Below are positions 1 to 5,078 of a stretch of 6,965 bases of DNA, one piece after another. Every line of letters starts with the position of its first letter. Position 1 is the stretch's first letter. The DNA lies in contig JAAWSH010000085.1 of NCBI GenBank assembly GCA_022801475.1, positions 1 to 6,965 of the forward strand, in the 5' to 3' direction. A program made the translations under genes and the position numbers. The notes below the pieces were generated by a model that worked only from the letters and a program-made list of their open reading frames with translations, was not told the DNA's origin and did not search any database. This stretch comes from Acutalibacter sp. Lineage in GTDB: Bacteria; Bacillota; Clostridia; Oscillospirales; Acutalibacteraceae.

Positions 1-641
1 ATGCGGTTGTAGGCGGTCATCAAGCCCACGGCCCCGCCCTGACGGATGGCGGGCTCGAAAGCTTTTAGGTAATACTCCCTCTTCAGCCGGGGGGTAATGT
101 TTGCATTAGTAGTCTTGCGCTCGTTCTCATAGTTATTGGCGTAGAAATGCTTGAGCAGGGGCGCGCATTTAAGGTAATAGGGATCGTCTCCGGCCAAGCC
201 CTTGGTATAGGCAACGGTCAGCTTGCCGGTCAGGCAGGGGTCCTCGCCATAGGCCTCCTCATTACGTCCCCAGCGGGGGTCGCGCTCCATATCCACTGTG
301 GGGCCAAACAGGGCCAAAGAGCTGGGCGGGTCCATCTGGCTGCTAACACGGACCTCATCGCCAGCCATATCTCCCAGCTGCTCCATCAGCGCTGGATCGA
401 ACATGGCGGCCATGCCCCAGGGCTGGGGCAAAATGGTGGACTCCCGGCAGTTATTGCGCTGCACCAGGCCCCGGGCAATCTCCACACCAAAGTGGGTGGC
501 GCTAATGCCCAGCCGGGGCACCTCATCCAAGCTGTTGGTAAACATGCCTGTTTTTTCCTCCCGGGTCAGCAGGGCCACCAGCTCCTGCGCACGCTGGCGG
601 GGGGACAGGGACGAATCTTGAAAACGATAAGTATGGCTCAT
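1..641 (-). CDS. Glycoside hydrolase family 3 enzyme, N-terminal part (partial)
   Basis: This gene encodes the first 213 residues of a GH3 beta-glycosidase (beta-glucosidase or beta-xylosidase type) and runs off the left edge. The ATG is at 641-639, with AAGGAG seven bases upstream, and the frame stays open to the edge. Visible GH3 TIM-barrel motifs are DPRWGR (residues 121-126) followed by EEAYGEDP, the KHF motif (164-166, Lys-His of the substrate pocket), and MTAYN (208-212). The family's catalytic Asp comes later, outside the window, so activity and sugar specificity cannot be judged. There is no signal peptide or membrane segment, so the enzyme is probably cytoplasmic and acts on imported oligosaccharides. 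It lies 112 bases downstream of the flippase gene on the same strand. Co-transcription is possible, but a separate promoter candidate lies in the gap. Confidence 0.93.
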   Translation of the reverse strand, partial: MSHTYRFQDSSLSPRQRAQELVALLTREEKTGMFTNSLDEVPRLGISATHFGVEIARGLVQRNNCRESTILPQPWGMAAMFDPALMEQLGDMAGDEVRVSSQMDPPSSLALFGPTVDMERDPRWGRNEEAYGEDPCLTGKLTVAYTKGLAGDDPYYLKCAPLLKHFYANNYENERKTTNANITPRLKREYYLKAFEPAIRQGGAVGLMTAYNR

Positions 642-690
642 GTCGCTTCTCCTTGTACCTTCAAATTTGTTGGAGTTGAATCCATATATT

Positions 691-710
691 GGCAGAAAAA
701 ACCATCTGCC
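691..710 (-). repeat. Small inverted repeat upstream of the GH3 gene
   Basis: GGCAGA (691-696) and TCTGCC (705-710) form a 6-bp stem around an 8-base loop. On the minus strand the T-run is in the loop rather than after the stem, so this is not a typical intrinsic terminator. If the candidate promoter at 718-746 is used, the repeat sits at the very start of the GH3 transcript. It could then be an operator half-site pair or a 5' stabilising hairpin. Its role is unproven. Confidence 0.4.
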
Positions 711-717
711 TGACGAA

Positions 718-746
718 AGTCTACCATAAACCCATATCATTTGCAA
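718..746 (-). promoter_or_regulatory. Candidate promoter of the GH3 gene
   Basis: On the minus strand TTGCAA (746-741, 4 of 6 matches to the -35 consensus) is followed after 17 bases by TAGACT (723-718, 4 of 6 matches to the -10 consensus). Spacing is ideal but both boxes are weak. The site would start transcription near 711, about 70 nt before the GH3 ATG, letting that gene be expressed separately from the flippase gene upstream. Confidence 0.35.
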
Positions 747-753
747 CTATTTT

Positions 754-2268
754 TTACGATTTTGCCGAAACTTTTTCTTGCGTCCCCATCAACTTCTCCG
801 AACCAAAATACCCGCCGGCAAACACCGTAGCCGCAATGGCAGTTTGCAGGAACACCTCTCCAAAGGGCGGCAGGCCCCACCCCGCCGCCGGTGAGGCCGC
901 CCAGGCCCCACATACCGCCCACAAGAGTGGAAGGATAACGTGCCTACTGATCGAGATATGCAGGTGACTGACTTTCATCAGCCGGTGCAGGCTAAGGGCC
1001 GCGTTAAAAATGGTGCTGAAAAACAGGATATACACATAGCTTTCCATGCCAAAAAAACGTAGCAGGCACAGTACCAGGACCACCCGGATGAGAGAATCCG
1101 CAAAATTATATTTCATGGAGTTAAATTGCTCATCCAGGCCCTTCAAAAGGCTGTCAACTACCACGTCCAGGTAGGTCAGGGGCACCAGCGGAGCCAGCAC
1201 CCGCAGGTAGGCCCCGGCGCTTTCGCTGCGGTAAAAAGCCCGGCCCCAGCTGCCCCCAAAAGCCATAAACAACGCCGCGAAAAACATGCCAAAGGCCAGC
1301 GCCGCCTGTACCGCCCTTCCGGAGATATAGGCCACTGCTTTTGGGTGGCTTAGCTCCCGCTCCCGGGCGATTTTGGGGATGAGCAGCGAAGCAAAAGAGG
1401 TGAGGAACGATGAGGGAAAATACAGCATAGGCATGGCCATGCCCTGTAACAAACCGTACTGAGACAGAGCGCCGTTATAGTTCAGCCCATACCGCTGGAG
1501 CTCTCGGGGAATTAGCAGGTTCTCGCCAGTGTTCAGCATACTTTTGGCAGCGGAACTCAAGGTACAGGGCAGGGCGATATGAGCCAGCCCCCGCAGCACC
1601 CCGGGGCTCTTCTCCCGGCGGGCGGGGGTGTTCCGGCCCAGGCTCTTTCGGTAGGCGCACCAGCTGGTGAGAAACGACGCGGCCTCTCCCAGGGTGGAGG
1701 CCGCCATTGCCCCCAGGCAGGCCATTTCGATGCCCTGGGGGGCAAAGCGCCAGAAGATAAACACTGTGGCCGCTATGGTGAGAATCTGCTCCAGGGCGTC
1801 GGAAAAAGCGGTATTTACAGACTCATCTACTGCCAAAAAGTATCCCTTCATACAGGTGCACAGGGACATAAAAGGCAGACCCAGCCCCAAAATGCGCAGA
1901 CAGGGGGCCGCGGCGGGATTACCCAGGAAAAAGGAGGCTGCAAAATCCGCCAAAAAGAAAAGACACAGGGCAATACACAGGCTGATAGTCAAGCAAAAGG
2001 CAAAGCACCTGGCCACCAGCGACCGCACTCTTTGGCGGCGCCGGCCGGCAATGGCCGCAGTAACCATACGGGTCACCGCCAGGCTGATGCCGGAGGTGGA
2101 GAGAGTAACCGTCAGCATAAAGATGGAGAAAATCAGCTGGTACAGTCCCATGCCCTGGGAGCCGATCTTTTGGGAGAGGTAGGAGCGGTAGCCCATATTG
2201 GTGACCCGAAGGAACAGTGAGACCGCTGTAAGCACAGCGCCCTGTAGGAAAAATTTTTTCTTTGTCAT
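754..2268 (-). CDS. spoVB: SpoVB-like polysaccharide/lipid-linked sugar flippase (MOP superfamily)
   Basis: The product is a 504-residue integral membrane protein of the MOP flippase superfamily, SpoVB/polysaccharide-export branch. Members move lipid-linked glycans across the cytoplasmic membrane; SpoVB acts in spore cortex synthesis. The N-terminus has the family pattern: MTKKKF, then GSQGMGLYQLIF (36-47) and TLSTSGISLAVTR (55-67) between hydrophobic helices. Hydrophobic segments recur along the whole length, fitting the usual 12-14 helices, and the length matches SpoVB (about 500-520). The ATG at 2268 was chosen because the family starts at this MTKKKF; the frame stays open 26 codons further upstream, but those residues look unlike a membrane protein. 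The GGGGTG four bases before this ATG is a modest ribosome site. The stop is TAA (756-754). Paralogues are common in clostridia, so this may be a general cell-envelope flippase (YtgP-like) rather than the sporulation protein itself. Confidence 0.88.
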   Translation of the reverse strand: MTKKKFFLQGAVLTAVSLFLRVTNMGYRSYLSQKIGSQGMGLYQLIFSIFMLTVTLSTSGISLAVTRMVTAAIAGRRRQRVRSLVARCFAFCLTISLCIALCLFFLADFAASFFLGNPAAAPCLRILGLGLPFMSLCTCMKGYFLAVDESVNTAFSDALEQILTIAATVFIFWRFAPQGIEMACLGAMAASTLGEAASFLTSWCAYRKSLGRNTPARREKSPGVLRGLAHIALPCTLSSAAKSMLNTGENLLIPRELQRYGLNYNGALSQYGLLQGMAMPMLYFPSSFLTSFASLLIPKIARERELSHPKAVAYISGRAVQAALAFGMFFAALFMAFGGSWGRAFYRSESAGAYLRVLAPLVPLTYLDVVVDSLLKGLDEQFNSMKYNFADSLIRVVLVLCLLRFFGMESYVYILFFSTIFNAALSLHRLMKVSHLHISISRHVILPLLWAVCGAWAASPAAGWGLPPFGEVFLQTAIAATVFAGGYFGSEKLMGTQEKVSAKS

Positions 2269-2292
2269 GGGACACCCCGTTTCCATTGATAT

Positions 2293-2321
2293 TTGACAGA
2301 AGGGCGAAAGTATACTATACT
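2293..2321 (+). promoter_or_regulatory. Strong sigma-A promoter reading toward prmA
   Basis: TTGACA (2293-2298, 6 of 6), a 17-base spacer, and TATACT (2316-2321, 5 of 6) make this the best promoter match seen in the window. Transcription would start near 2328. The nearest plus-strand gene is prmA at 2745, so the leader would be about 417 nt. The site also lies about 25 bases upstream of the divergent flippase start. Confidence 0.75.
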
Positions 2322-2337
2322 GGATAAAACTTGCGTC
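2309..2337 (-). promoter_or_regulatory. Candidate promoter of the flippase gene sharing the -10 region
   Basis: The segment AGTATACTATACT (2309-2321) is nearly self-complementary, so the minus strand also reads TATACT (2314-2309) and TATAGT (2319-2314), each 5 of 6 to a -10 box. The matching -35 position, GACGCA (2337-2332), is poor. A start near 2302 would give the flippase mRNA a leader of about 34 nt. It is inferred that one AT-rich core serves both directions. Confidence 0.35.
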
Positions 2338-2586
2338 GGGCGGCAAGGGCTTATTGGGGTGGAGCTTCGGCTGGGCTGGTTGGGACGGCTGCGCGGAGAG
2401 CTTTGGCTGCGGGGGTTGGGCGCTTTCTTAAAAGCTTTGGGGTGGCGGGCCGCTGTTTCGGCGGCTTTGCCGGCGAAAAGCGCTGCTTTTGGGGCGGCGC
2501 CATTCTTCTGCGCCCTCCTTTGCGGGCGGGCCGGGGCTGCCTTGGGGGACCCGCTTTTTCTGGTTCGCGCCGCCAGGGACAAGGTC

Positions 2587-2631
2587 GCGGGGCCCTGCCC
2601 CGCACCCCGCCAGGAGAGCAAGCTCCCCTGG
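2587..2631. repeat. Two adjacent GC-rich hairpins in the prmA leader
   Basis: GCGGGGC (2587-2593) pairs perfectly with GCCCCGC (2597-2603) across a 3-base loop. Six bases later CCAGGAGAGC (2610-2619) pairs with GCTCCCCTGG (2622-2631) at 9 of 10 positions. The one mismatch is A-C in a plus-strand transcript but a G-U wobble in a minus-strand one. No T-run follows directly on either strand, so these are not clear terminators. They resemble REP-like dispersed GC-rich palindromes known in many bacteria, but copy number cannot be tested here. Confidence 0.55.
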
Positions 2632-2700
2632 ACCCCTTTCTTACTGGCGGGCCGTGGACCGGCTTCTCATTCTTCCCGCTATATGCCCGGCCTTTTATCA

Positions 2701-2726
2701 CTGTAATCTTTTATCTCTGTAATCTT
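2701..2726 (+). repeat. 10-base direct repeat just before the prmA ribosome binding site
   Basis: CTGTAATCTT occurs at 2701-2710 and again at 2717-2726, a 16-base period, ending four bases before the AAGGAG of prmA. The AT-rich patch contrasts with the GC-rich leader upstream. It could be a protein-binding pair, a weak second promoter area, or chance. No good -35/-10 pair was found in it. Confidence 0.5.
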
Positions 2727-2744
2727 AAAAAAGGAGCCTTCTCT

Positions 2745-3668
2745 ATGAGCGAAAACTGGACTGAAATCAAAATCACTGTCCCCGCACCCCAAGTGGACGC
2801 CGCCGGGGATATTGCCAACATGACGGTCCCTCATGGTATCTATATTGAGGACTACTCCAATTTAGAAGAAGAGGCCATGGAAATTGCCCATATTGATCTC
2901 ATTGATCAGGAACTGCTGAACAAGGACCGCACCCAGGCTATCATCCATATCTATATCAGTCCCGAGGACAACCCTGCCGAGGCCGTCTCTTTCCTGGAAG
3001 AACGTTACCGGGCCTGCGGCATTCCCTACCAAATCCACCAGGCCGGCTGCGCCATGGACGACTGGCTGAACAACTGGAAAAAATACTTTAAGCCCATCCC
3101 GGTAGGGGAAAAACTGCTCATCCGCCCTGTCTGGGAGGAGGATTTCGACCCCCGGGGCCGGGTGGTGCTGAACCTGGAGCCCGGCCTGGCCTTTGGCACC
3201 GGTACCCACGAGACCACCCGCCTGTGCCTGGAGCTGATCGAGAAATACCTCTCCCCAGGAGAGGATTTTTTGGACGTGGGCTGCGGCAGCGGTATTCTCT
3301 CTGTAGCAGCGCTGCTGCTGGGGGCTCAATCGGCCATGGGGGTAGACATTGATCCCCTAGCTGTAAAAACCGCAGCGGAAAACGCCCGGCTTAACGGCGT
3401 GGAAGAGAAGTTCACGGGCATTTGCGGCAATTTGGCAGAGCAAGTCAGCGGCCGGTACCAGGTGGTGGCAGCCAACATTGTAGCAGACGTTGTCATTGCG
3501 TTGAGCCGGTCTGTGGCGGAATTTATGGCCCCGGGTGGAGTATTCCTCATCAGCGGAATTATTGACACCCGAGAGGACGATGTTATGGCTGCGCTGGCGG
3601 GGCGTTTTACGGTCATAGACCGCCGGGAAGAGCGGGGCTGGGTGGCCATGGCCTTAAAGGCGCTGTGA
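2745..3668 (+). CDS. prmA: Ribosomal protein L11 methyltransferase
   Basis: The 307-residue product is PrmA, a cytoplasmic SAM-dependent methyltransferase that methylates ribosomal protein L11; the length is normal for the family. The N-terminal part (about 1-100) corresponds to the L11-recognition domain. It is followed by WKKYFKP (111-117), the hallmark LEPGLAFGTGTHETTRLCL (144-162), the SAM-binding motif DVGCGSGILSVAA (177-189), the acidic ribose-binding VDIDP (200-204), and AANIVADVV (242-250) in the place of the family's catalytic NILA-type motif. The ATG at 2745 was chosen because AAGGAG (2731-2736) lies eight bases upstream and the known N-terminus aligns there. The frame is open a further 138 codons upstream only as a by-product of GC-rich DNA. 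In many Firmicutes prmA follows dnaJ; here it has its own promoter and long leader, and overlaps the next gene by four bases. Confidence 0.96.
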   Translation: MSENWTEIKITVPAPQVDAAGDIANMTVPHGIYIEDYSNLEEEAMEIAHIDLIDQELLNKDRTQAIIHIYISPEDNPAEAVSFLEERYRACGIPYQIHQAGCAMDDWLNNWKKYFKPIPVGEKLLIRPVWEEDFDPRGRVVLNLEPGLAFGTGTHETTRLCLELIEKYLSPGEDFLDVGCGSGILSVAALLLGAQSAMGVDIDPLAVKTAAENARLNGVEEKFTGICGNLAEQVSGRYQVVAANIVADVVIALSRSVAEFMAPGGVFLISGIIDTREDDVMAALAGRFTVIDRREERGWVAMALKAL

Positions 3669-4216
3669 GCGTCCTCAAGAAAGGGATGCTGTGGGGGCTG
3701 GCTCTTAGTCTGGCGGGCTGTCTCAGTCTAGGGGCGGTCTACGGCGCTGGGAGCTGGAGCTGGGCTCTCTCGTCGGCGGTGACCTGTGGGACCATTGCCT
3801 GCCACCTACTGCTGCGGTTCCTTGCGCCGGCGCTGCTGGCCTTTCTGGGGCAGAGCCGCCCGGACCCTGGCGGGTGGTGGTTCCGCCCCCGGCCCTGGGA
3901 GGCGGCGCTGTACCGGGCGCTGAAAGTCAAACGCTGGAACCGCAAAGGTCTTACCTACTCGTCCGAGACCTTTGACCTGCGCCGCCACCCGCTGGAAGAT
4001 CTATTATCCTCCATGTGCCACGCAGAACTGGTCCACCAGCTGGGCGGAGGGCTGGGCTTTGCCACCCTGCTGCTGGCCATTCCCTTCGGCGATTTTCCGT
4101 TGTTCCTCTTTACCGCGCTGCTTGCGGCAGCCTTCGACGGCTATTTTGTCATCATTCAGCGGTACAACCGCCCCCGGATGGAGGCGGTTCTGCGGCGGAA
4201 AAGCCAGCGCAAATGA
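3665..4216 (+). CDS. CrtO-like membrane acyltransferase family protein
   Basis: The 183-residue product resembles the glycosyl-4,4'-diaponeurosporenoate acyltransferase (CrtO) family, whose founding member acylates a carotenoid glycoside in Staphylococcus aureus. Visible features are two N-terminal hydrophobic segments (about 8-28 and 36-62), VKRWNRK (88-94), the CHAELVH block (118-124) with a conserved-type Glu and His, two more membrane segments (about 129-164), and the C-terminal signature QRYNRPR (165-171). The start is the GTG at 3665-3667, whose last two bases lie in the prmA stop (GTGA, 4-base overlap). AAAGG lies seven bases before it, indicating translational coupling; an ATG seven codons in is the alternative. 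No carotenoid genes are in the window, so the true substrate is unknown. Family assignment rests on motif recognition and is fairly confident; the reaction is not. Confidence 0.8.
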   Translation: MSVLKKGMLWGLALSLAGCLSLGAVYGAGSWSWALSSAVTCGTIACHLLLRFLAPALLAFLGQSRPDPGGWWFRPRPWEAALYRALKVKRWNRKGLTYSSETFDLRRHPLEDLLSSMCHAELVHQLGGGLGFATLLLAIPFGDFPLFLFTALLAAAFDGYFVIIQRYNRPRMEAVLRRKSQRK

Positions 4217-4345
4217 ACCTGGCGGACGCACAGGGCGTCTGTACACTTTGGGAATATCCAAACGCGCTGTTGGACCCGCGAGCTTCCGGAAGAGGAACAT
4301 AAAAAGTTATGCCGTCTCTGCCGCCGACTCGGTCGGGTCAGAACG

Positions 4346-4370
4346 AGAGTTGATACTTTGTATCAACTCT
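4346..4370. repeat. Perfect 11-bp hairpin, TTT loop
   Basis: AGAGTTGATAC (4346-4356) and GTATCAACTCT (4360-4370) are exact reverse complements around a 3-base TTT loop (AAA on the other strand). It is immediately followed by the TTGCCA-CA-TGGCAA palindrome (4371-4384), so the two helices could stack end to end. On the plus strand the sequence after the pair is not a T-run, so it is not a standard terminator. Confidence 0.75.
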
Positions 4371-4437
4371 TTGCCACATGGCAATCCTCGCCTTTTTCAA
4401 AAGTGGTGAGGTTCTTAGGTGGTGACAATCACCCGTG

Positions 4438-4463
4438 GGGAAGCGCAAAGCCTTGCGCTTCCC
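4438..4463. repeat. Perfect 11-bp hairpin, AGCC loop
   Basis: GGGAAGCGCAA (4438-4448) and TTGCGCTTCCC (4453-4463) are exact reverse complements around the tetraloop AGCC. This is the most stable-looking stem of the element. The bases that follow on the plus strand (GTCGGCGG, 4464-4471) are themselves complementary to 4321-4328, so the hairpin sits inside a possible closing helix. No T-run follows on either strand. Confidence 0.75.
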
Positions 4464-4701
4464 GTCGGCGGTCGAGGCGGCAGACGAGATCAGGCCAGAT
4501 TCTAGGATGCGGTCATGGAATACTCCTTTTGGACACGCCCGTACACTTTTCATGATATTGATCCGGGCGCTGGGTCTTGGCCGCTGCCTCGGCCGGTTTG
4601 CGGCCAGTGTAGATACTCTGTACGCAGGCAGGCGCTCCCCGCCCCTTGACCGCAATCTTTTTTGCACGACTCAATTTCTGGGTAATGGAAGGAGAATCTT
4701 C

Positions 4702-5073
4702 GTGGAATTTATTCATCAGGACAGCATTGTGACGCTCTCCAACCCCGGGGTGCGCTCCCGGCAGCTGCTGTGCCCGGACAATTCCCAGGGCCAGCGGGTC
4801 ACCATCACCGAGGTCCATTTGGATCCGGAGGCCTGCCAGCCCCGGCACACTCACCCGGCCTCGGAGCAGATTTGGTACGCTATCCAAGGGACCGGCGTTC
4901 TGCTGCTGGCCGGGGACCAGGAGCGGCCCTTTCAGGCCGGAGATGTGGCCCGCTTTGCCGAGGGGGACGTTCACGGCCTGCGCAACGACGGTGCGGAGGA
5001 ATTCGTATACCTCTCCGTCACCGCGCCGCCCATGGATTTTGGCTATGCCTATCATCAAACCAATAAGGAGTGA
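4702..5073 (+). CDS. Small single-domain cupin protein
   Basis: The 123-residue product is a small cupin beta-barrel protein. Motif 1 is RHTHPASEQIWYAIQG (48-63) with metal ligands His49, His51 and Glu55. Motif 2 is GDVARFAEGDVHGLRN (80-95) with His91, so a complete 3-His/1-Glu metal site is present. Stand-alone cupins of this size include isomerases, dioxygenases and sugar-binding proteins; nothing here identifies the substrate. The start is taken as the GTG at 4702-4704, seven bases after AAGGAG (4689-4694). The frame is open upstream to 4435, but that extension runs through the palindromic element and has no cupin similarity. The stop (5071-5073) is five bases from the acetyltransferase ATG, so the two genes are probably co-translated and may act on related small molecules. 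Confidence 0.88.
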   Translation: MEFIHQDSIVTLSNPGVRSRQLLCPDNSQGQRVTITEVHLDPEACQPRHTHPASEQIWYAIQGTGVLLLAGDQERPFQAGDVARFAEGDVHGLRNDGAEEFVYLSVTAPPMDFGYAYHQTNKE

Positions 5074-5078
5074 AGTTC

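Larger units (their letters stand above)
2328..2744 (+). other. Long GC-rich leader / 476-base intergenic region upstream of prmA
   Basis: Between the promoter at 2293-2321 and the prmA ATG there is no credible gene on either strand. Several frames are open here, but only because the DNA is so GC-rich that stops are rare; their translations are low-complexity Gly/Arg/Ala/Pro-rich peptides. The region holds many inverted repeats: AAAAGC-gct-GCTTTT (2476-2490), the GCGGGGC/GCCCCGC stem (2587-2603) and the CCAGGAGAGC/GCTCCCCTGG stem (2610-2631). A short direct repeat lies just before the ribosome site. No match to a known riboswitch core was recognised. It may be a structured 5' leader, an inserted GC-rich repeat element, or both. 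Confidence 0.55.
4311..4486. repeat. Multi-hairpin palindromic element (possible MITE-like element or structured RNA)
   Basis: Outer arms CGTCTCTGCCGCC (4313-4325) and GGCGGCAGACG (4476-4486) are inverted repeats pairing at 11 positions with a 2-base bulge. Between them lie, in order, an 11-bp perfect stem (4346-4370), a 6-bp palindrome (4371-4384), a 7-bp stem with one G-T pair (4386-4411), a 5-bp stem (4421-4433), and an 11-bp perfect stem (4438-4463). Nearly all of the interval from 4346 to 4463 can be base-paired. Such regularity is far beyond ordinary intergenic DNA. Two readings fit: a small non-autonomous transposable element with terminal inverted repeats, or a large folded RNA with a closing helix and a multi-branched core. 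No transposase or recognised RNA family was seen. Confidence 0.65.
4236..4549. repeat. 14-base imperfect direct repeats 300 bases apart flanking the palindromic element
   Basis: CGTCTGTACACTTT (4236-4249) and CGCCCGTACACTTT (4536-4549) match at 12 of 14 positions, including a run of nine (GTACACTTT). They start exactly 300 bases apart and bracket the inverted-repeat cluster. They could be the trace of a target-site duplication or of an ancestral direct duplication; a chance match cannot be excluded. Confidence 0.4.
4217..4701. other. 485-base gene-free region rich in palindromes
   Basis: No convincing gene is seen on either strand between the CrtO-like gene and the cupin gene. Open frames here translate to Arg/Ser/Pro-rich sequence with no recognisable domain. 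Besides the main element (4311-4486) there are smaller inverted repeats: GACGC/GCGTC (4225-4239), CTTCCGGAAG (4283-4292), CATAA/TTATG (4299-4312) and GGCCGC with GCGGCC. No clear terminator with a T-run follows the CrtO-like gene. A weak promoter candidate for the cupin gene, TTGACC (4646-4651) then CTCAAT (4670-4675) with 18-base spacing, lies near the right end. Confidence 0.6.

Noticed and set aside
147..713. Plus-strand open frame over the GH3 gene
   Set aside because: It is the antisense shadow of the GH3 coding sequence, which shows clear family motifs on the minus strand.
2265..2621. Minus-strand open frame of 118 codons in the GC-rich leader
   Set aside because: Its translation is Ala/Pro/Arg/Lys-rich with no domain, it lacks a ribosome site, and it overlaps the promoter and the flippase start. 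It is open only because stops are rare in GC-rich DNA.
2331..2744. 138-codon in-frame extension upstream of the prmA ATG
   Set aside because: It is GC-rich low-complexity sequence with no PrmA similarity. The ATG at 2745 has a well-placed AAGGAG and matches the known PrmA N-terminus.
4346..4370. Perfect hairpin as a rho-independent terminator of the prmA/CrtO-like unit
   Set aside because: No T-run follows the stem on either strand; the next bases form another palindrome.
4301..4500. CRISPR array or group II intron
   Set aside because: The repeats are inverted rather than regularly spaced direct repeats, the stems differ in sequence from one another, and no domain V-like motif or intron-encoded protein was seen.
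4338..4667. Minus-strand open frame of 109 codons across the palindromic element
   Set aside because: It translates the inverted repeats themselves, has no recognised domain and no good ribosome site.
4435..4701. Upstream extension of the cupin frame
   Set aside because: The extension begins inside a hairpin of the palindromic element, and its composition is unlike the cupin. The GTG at 4702 has an ideal ribosome site.
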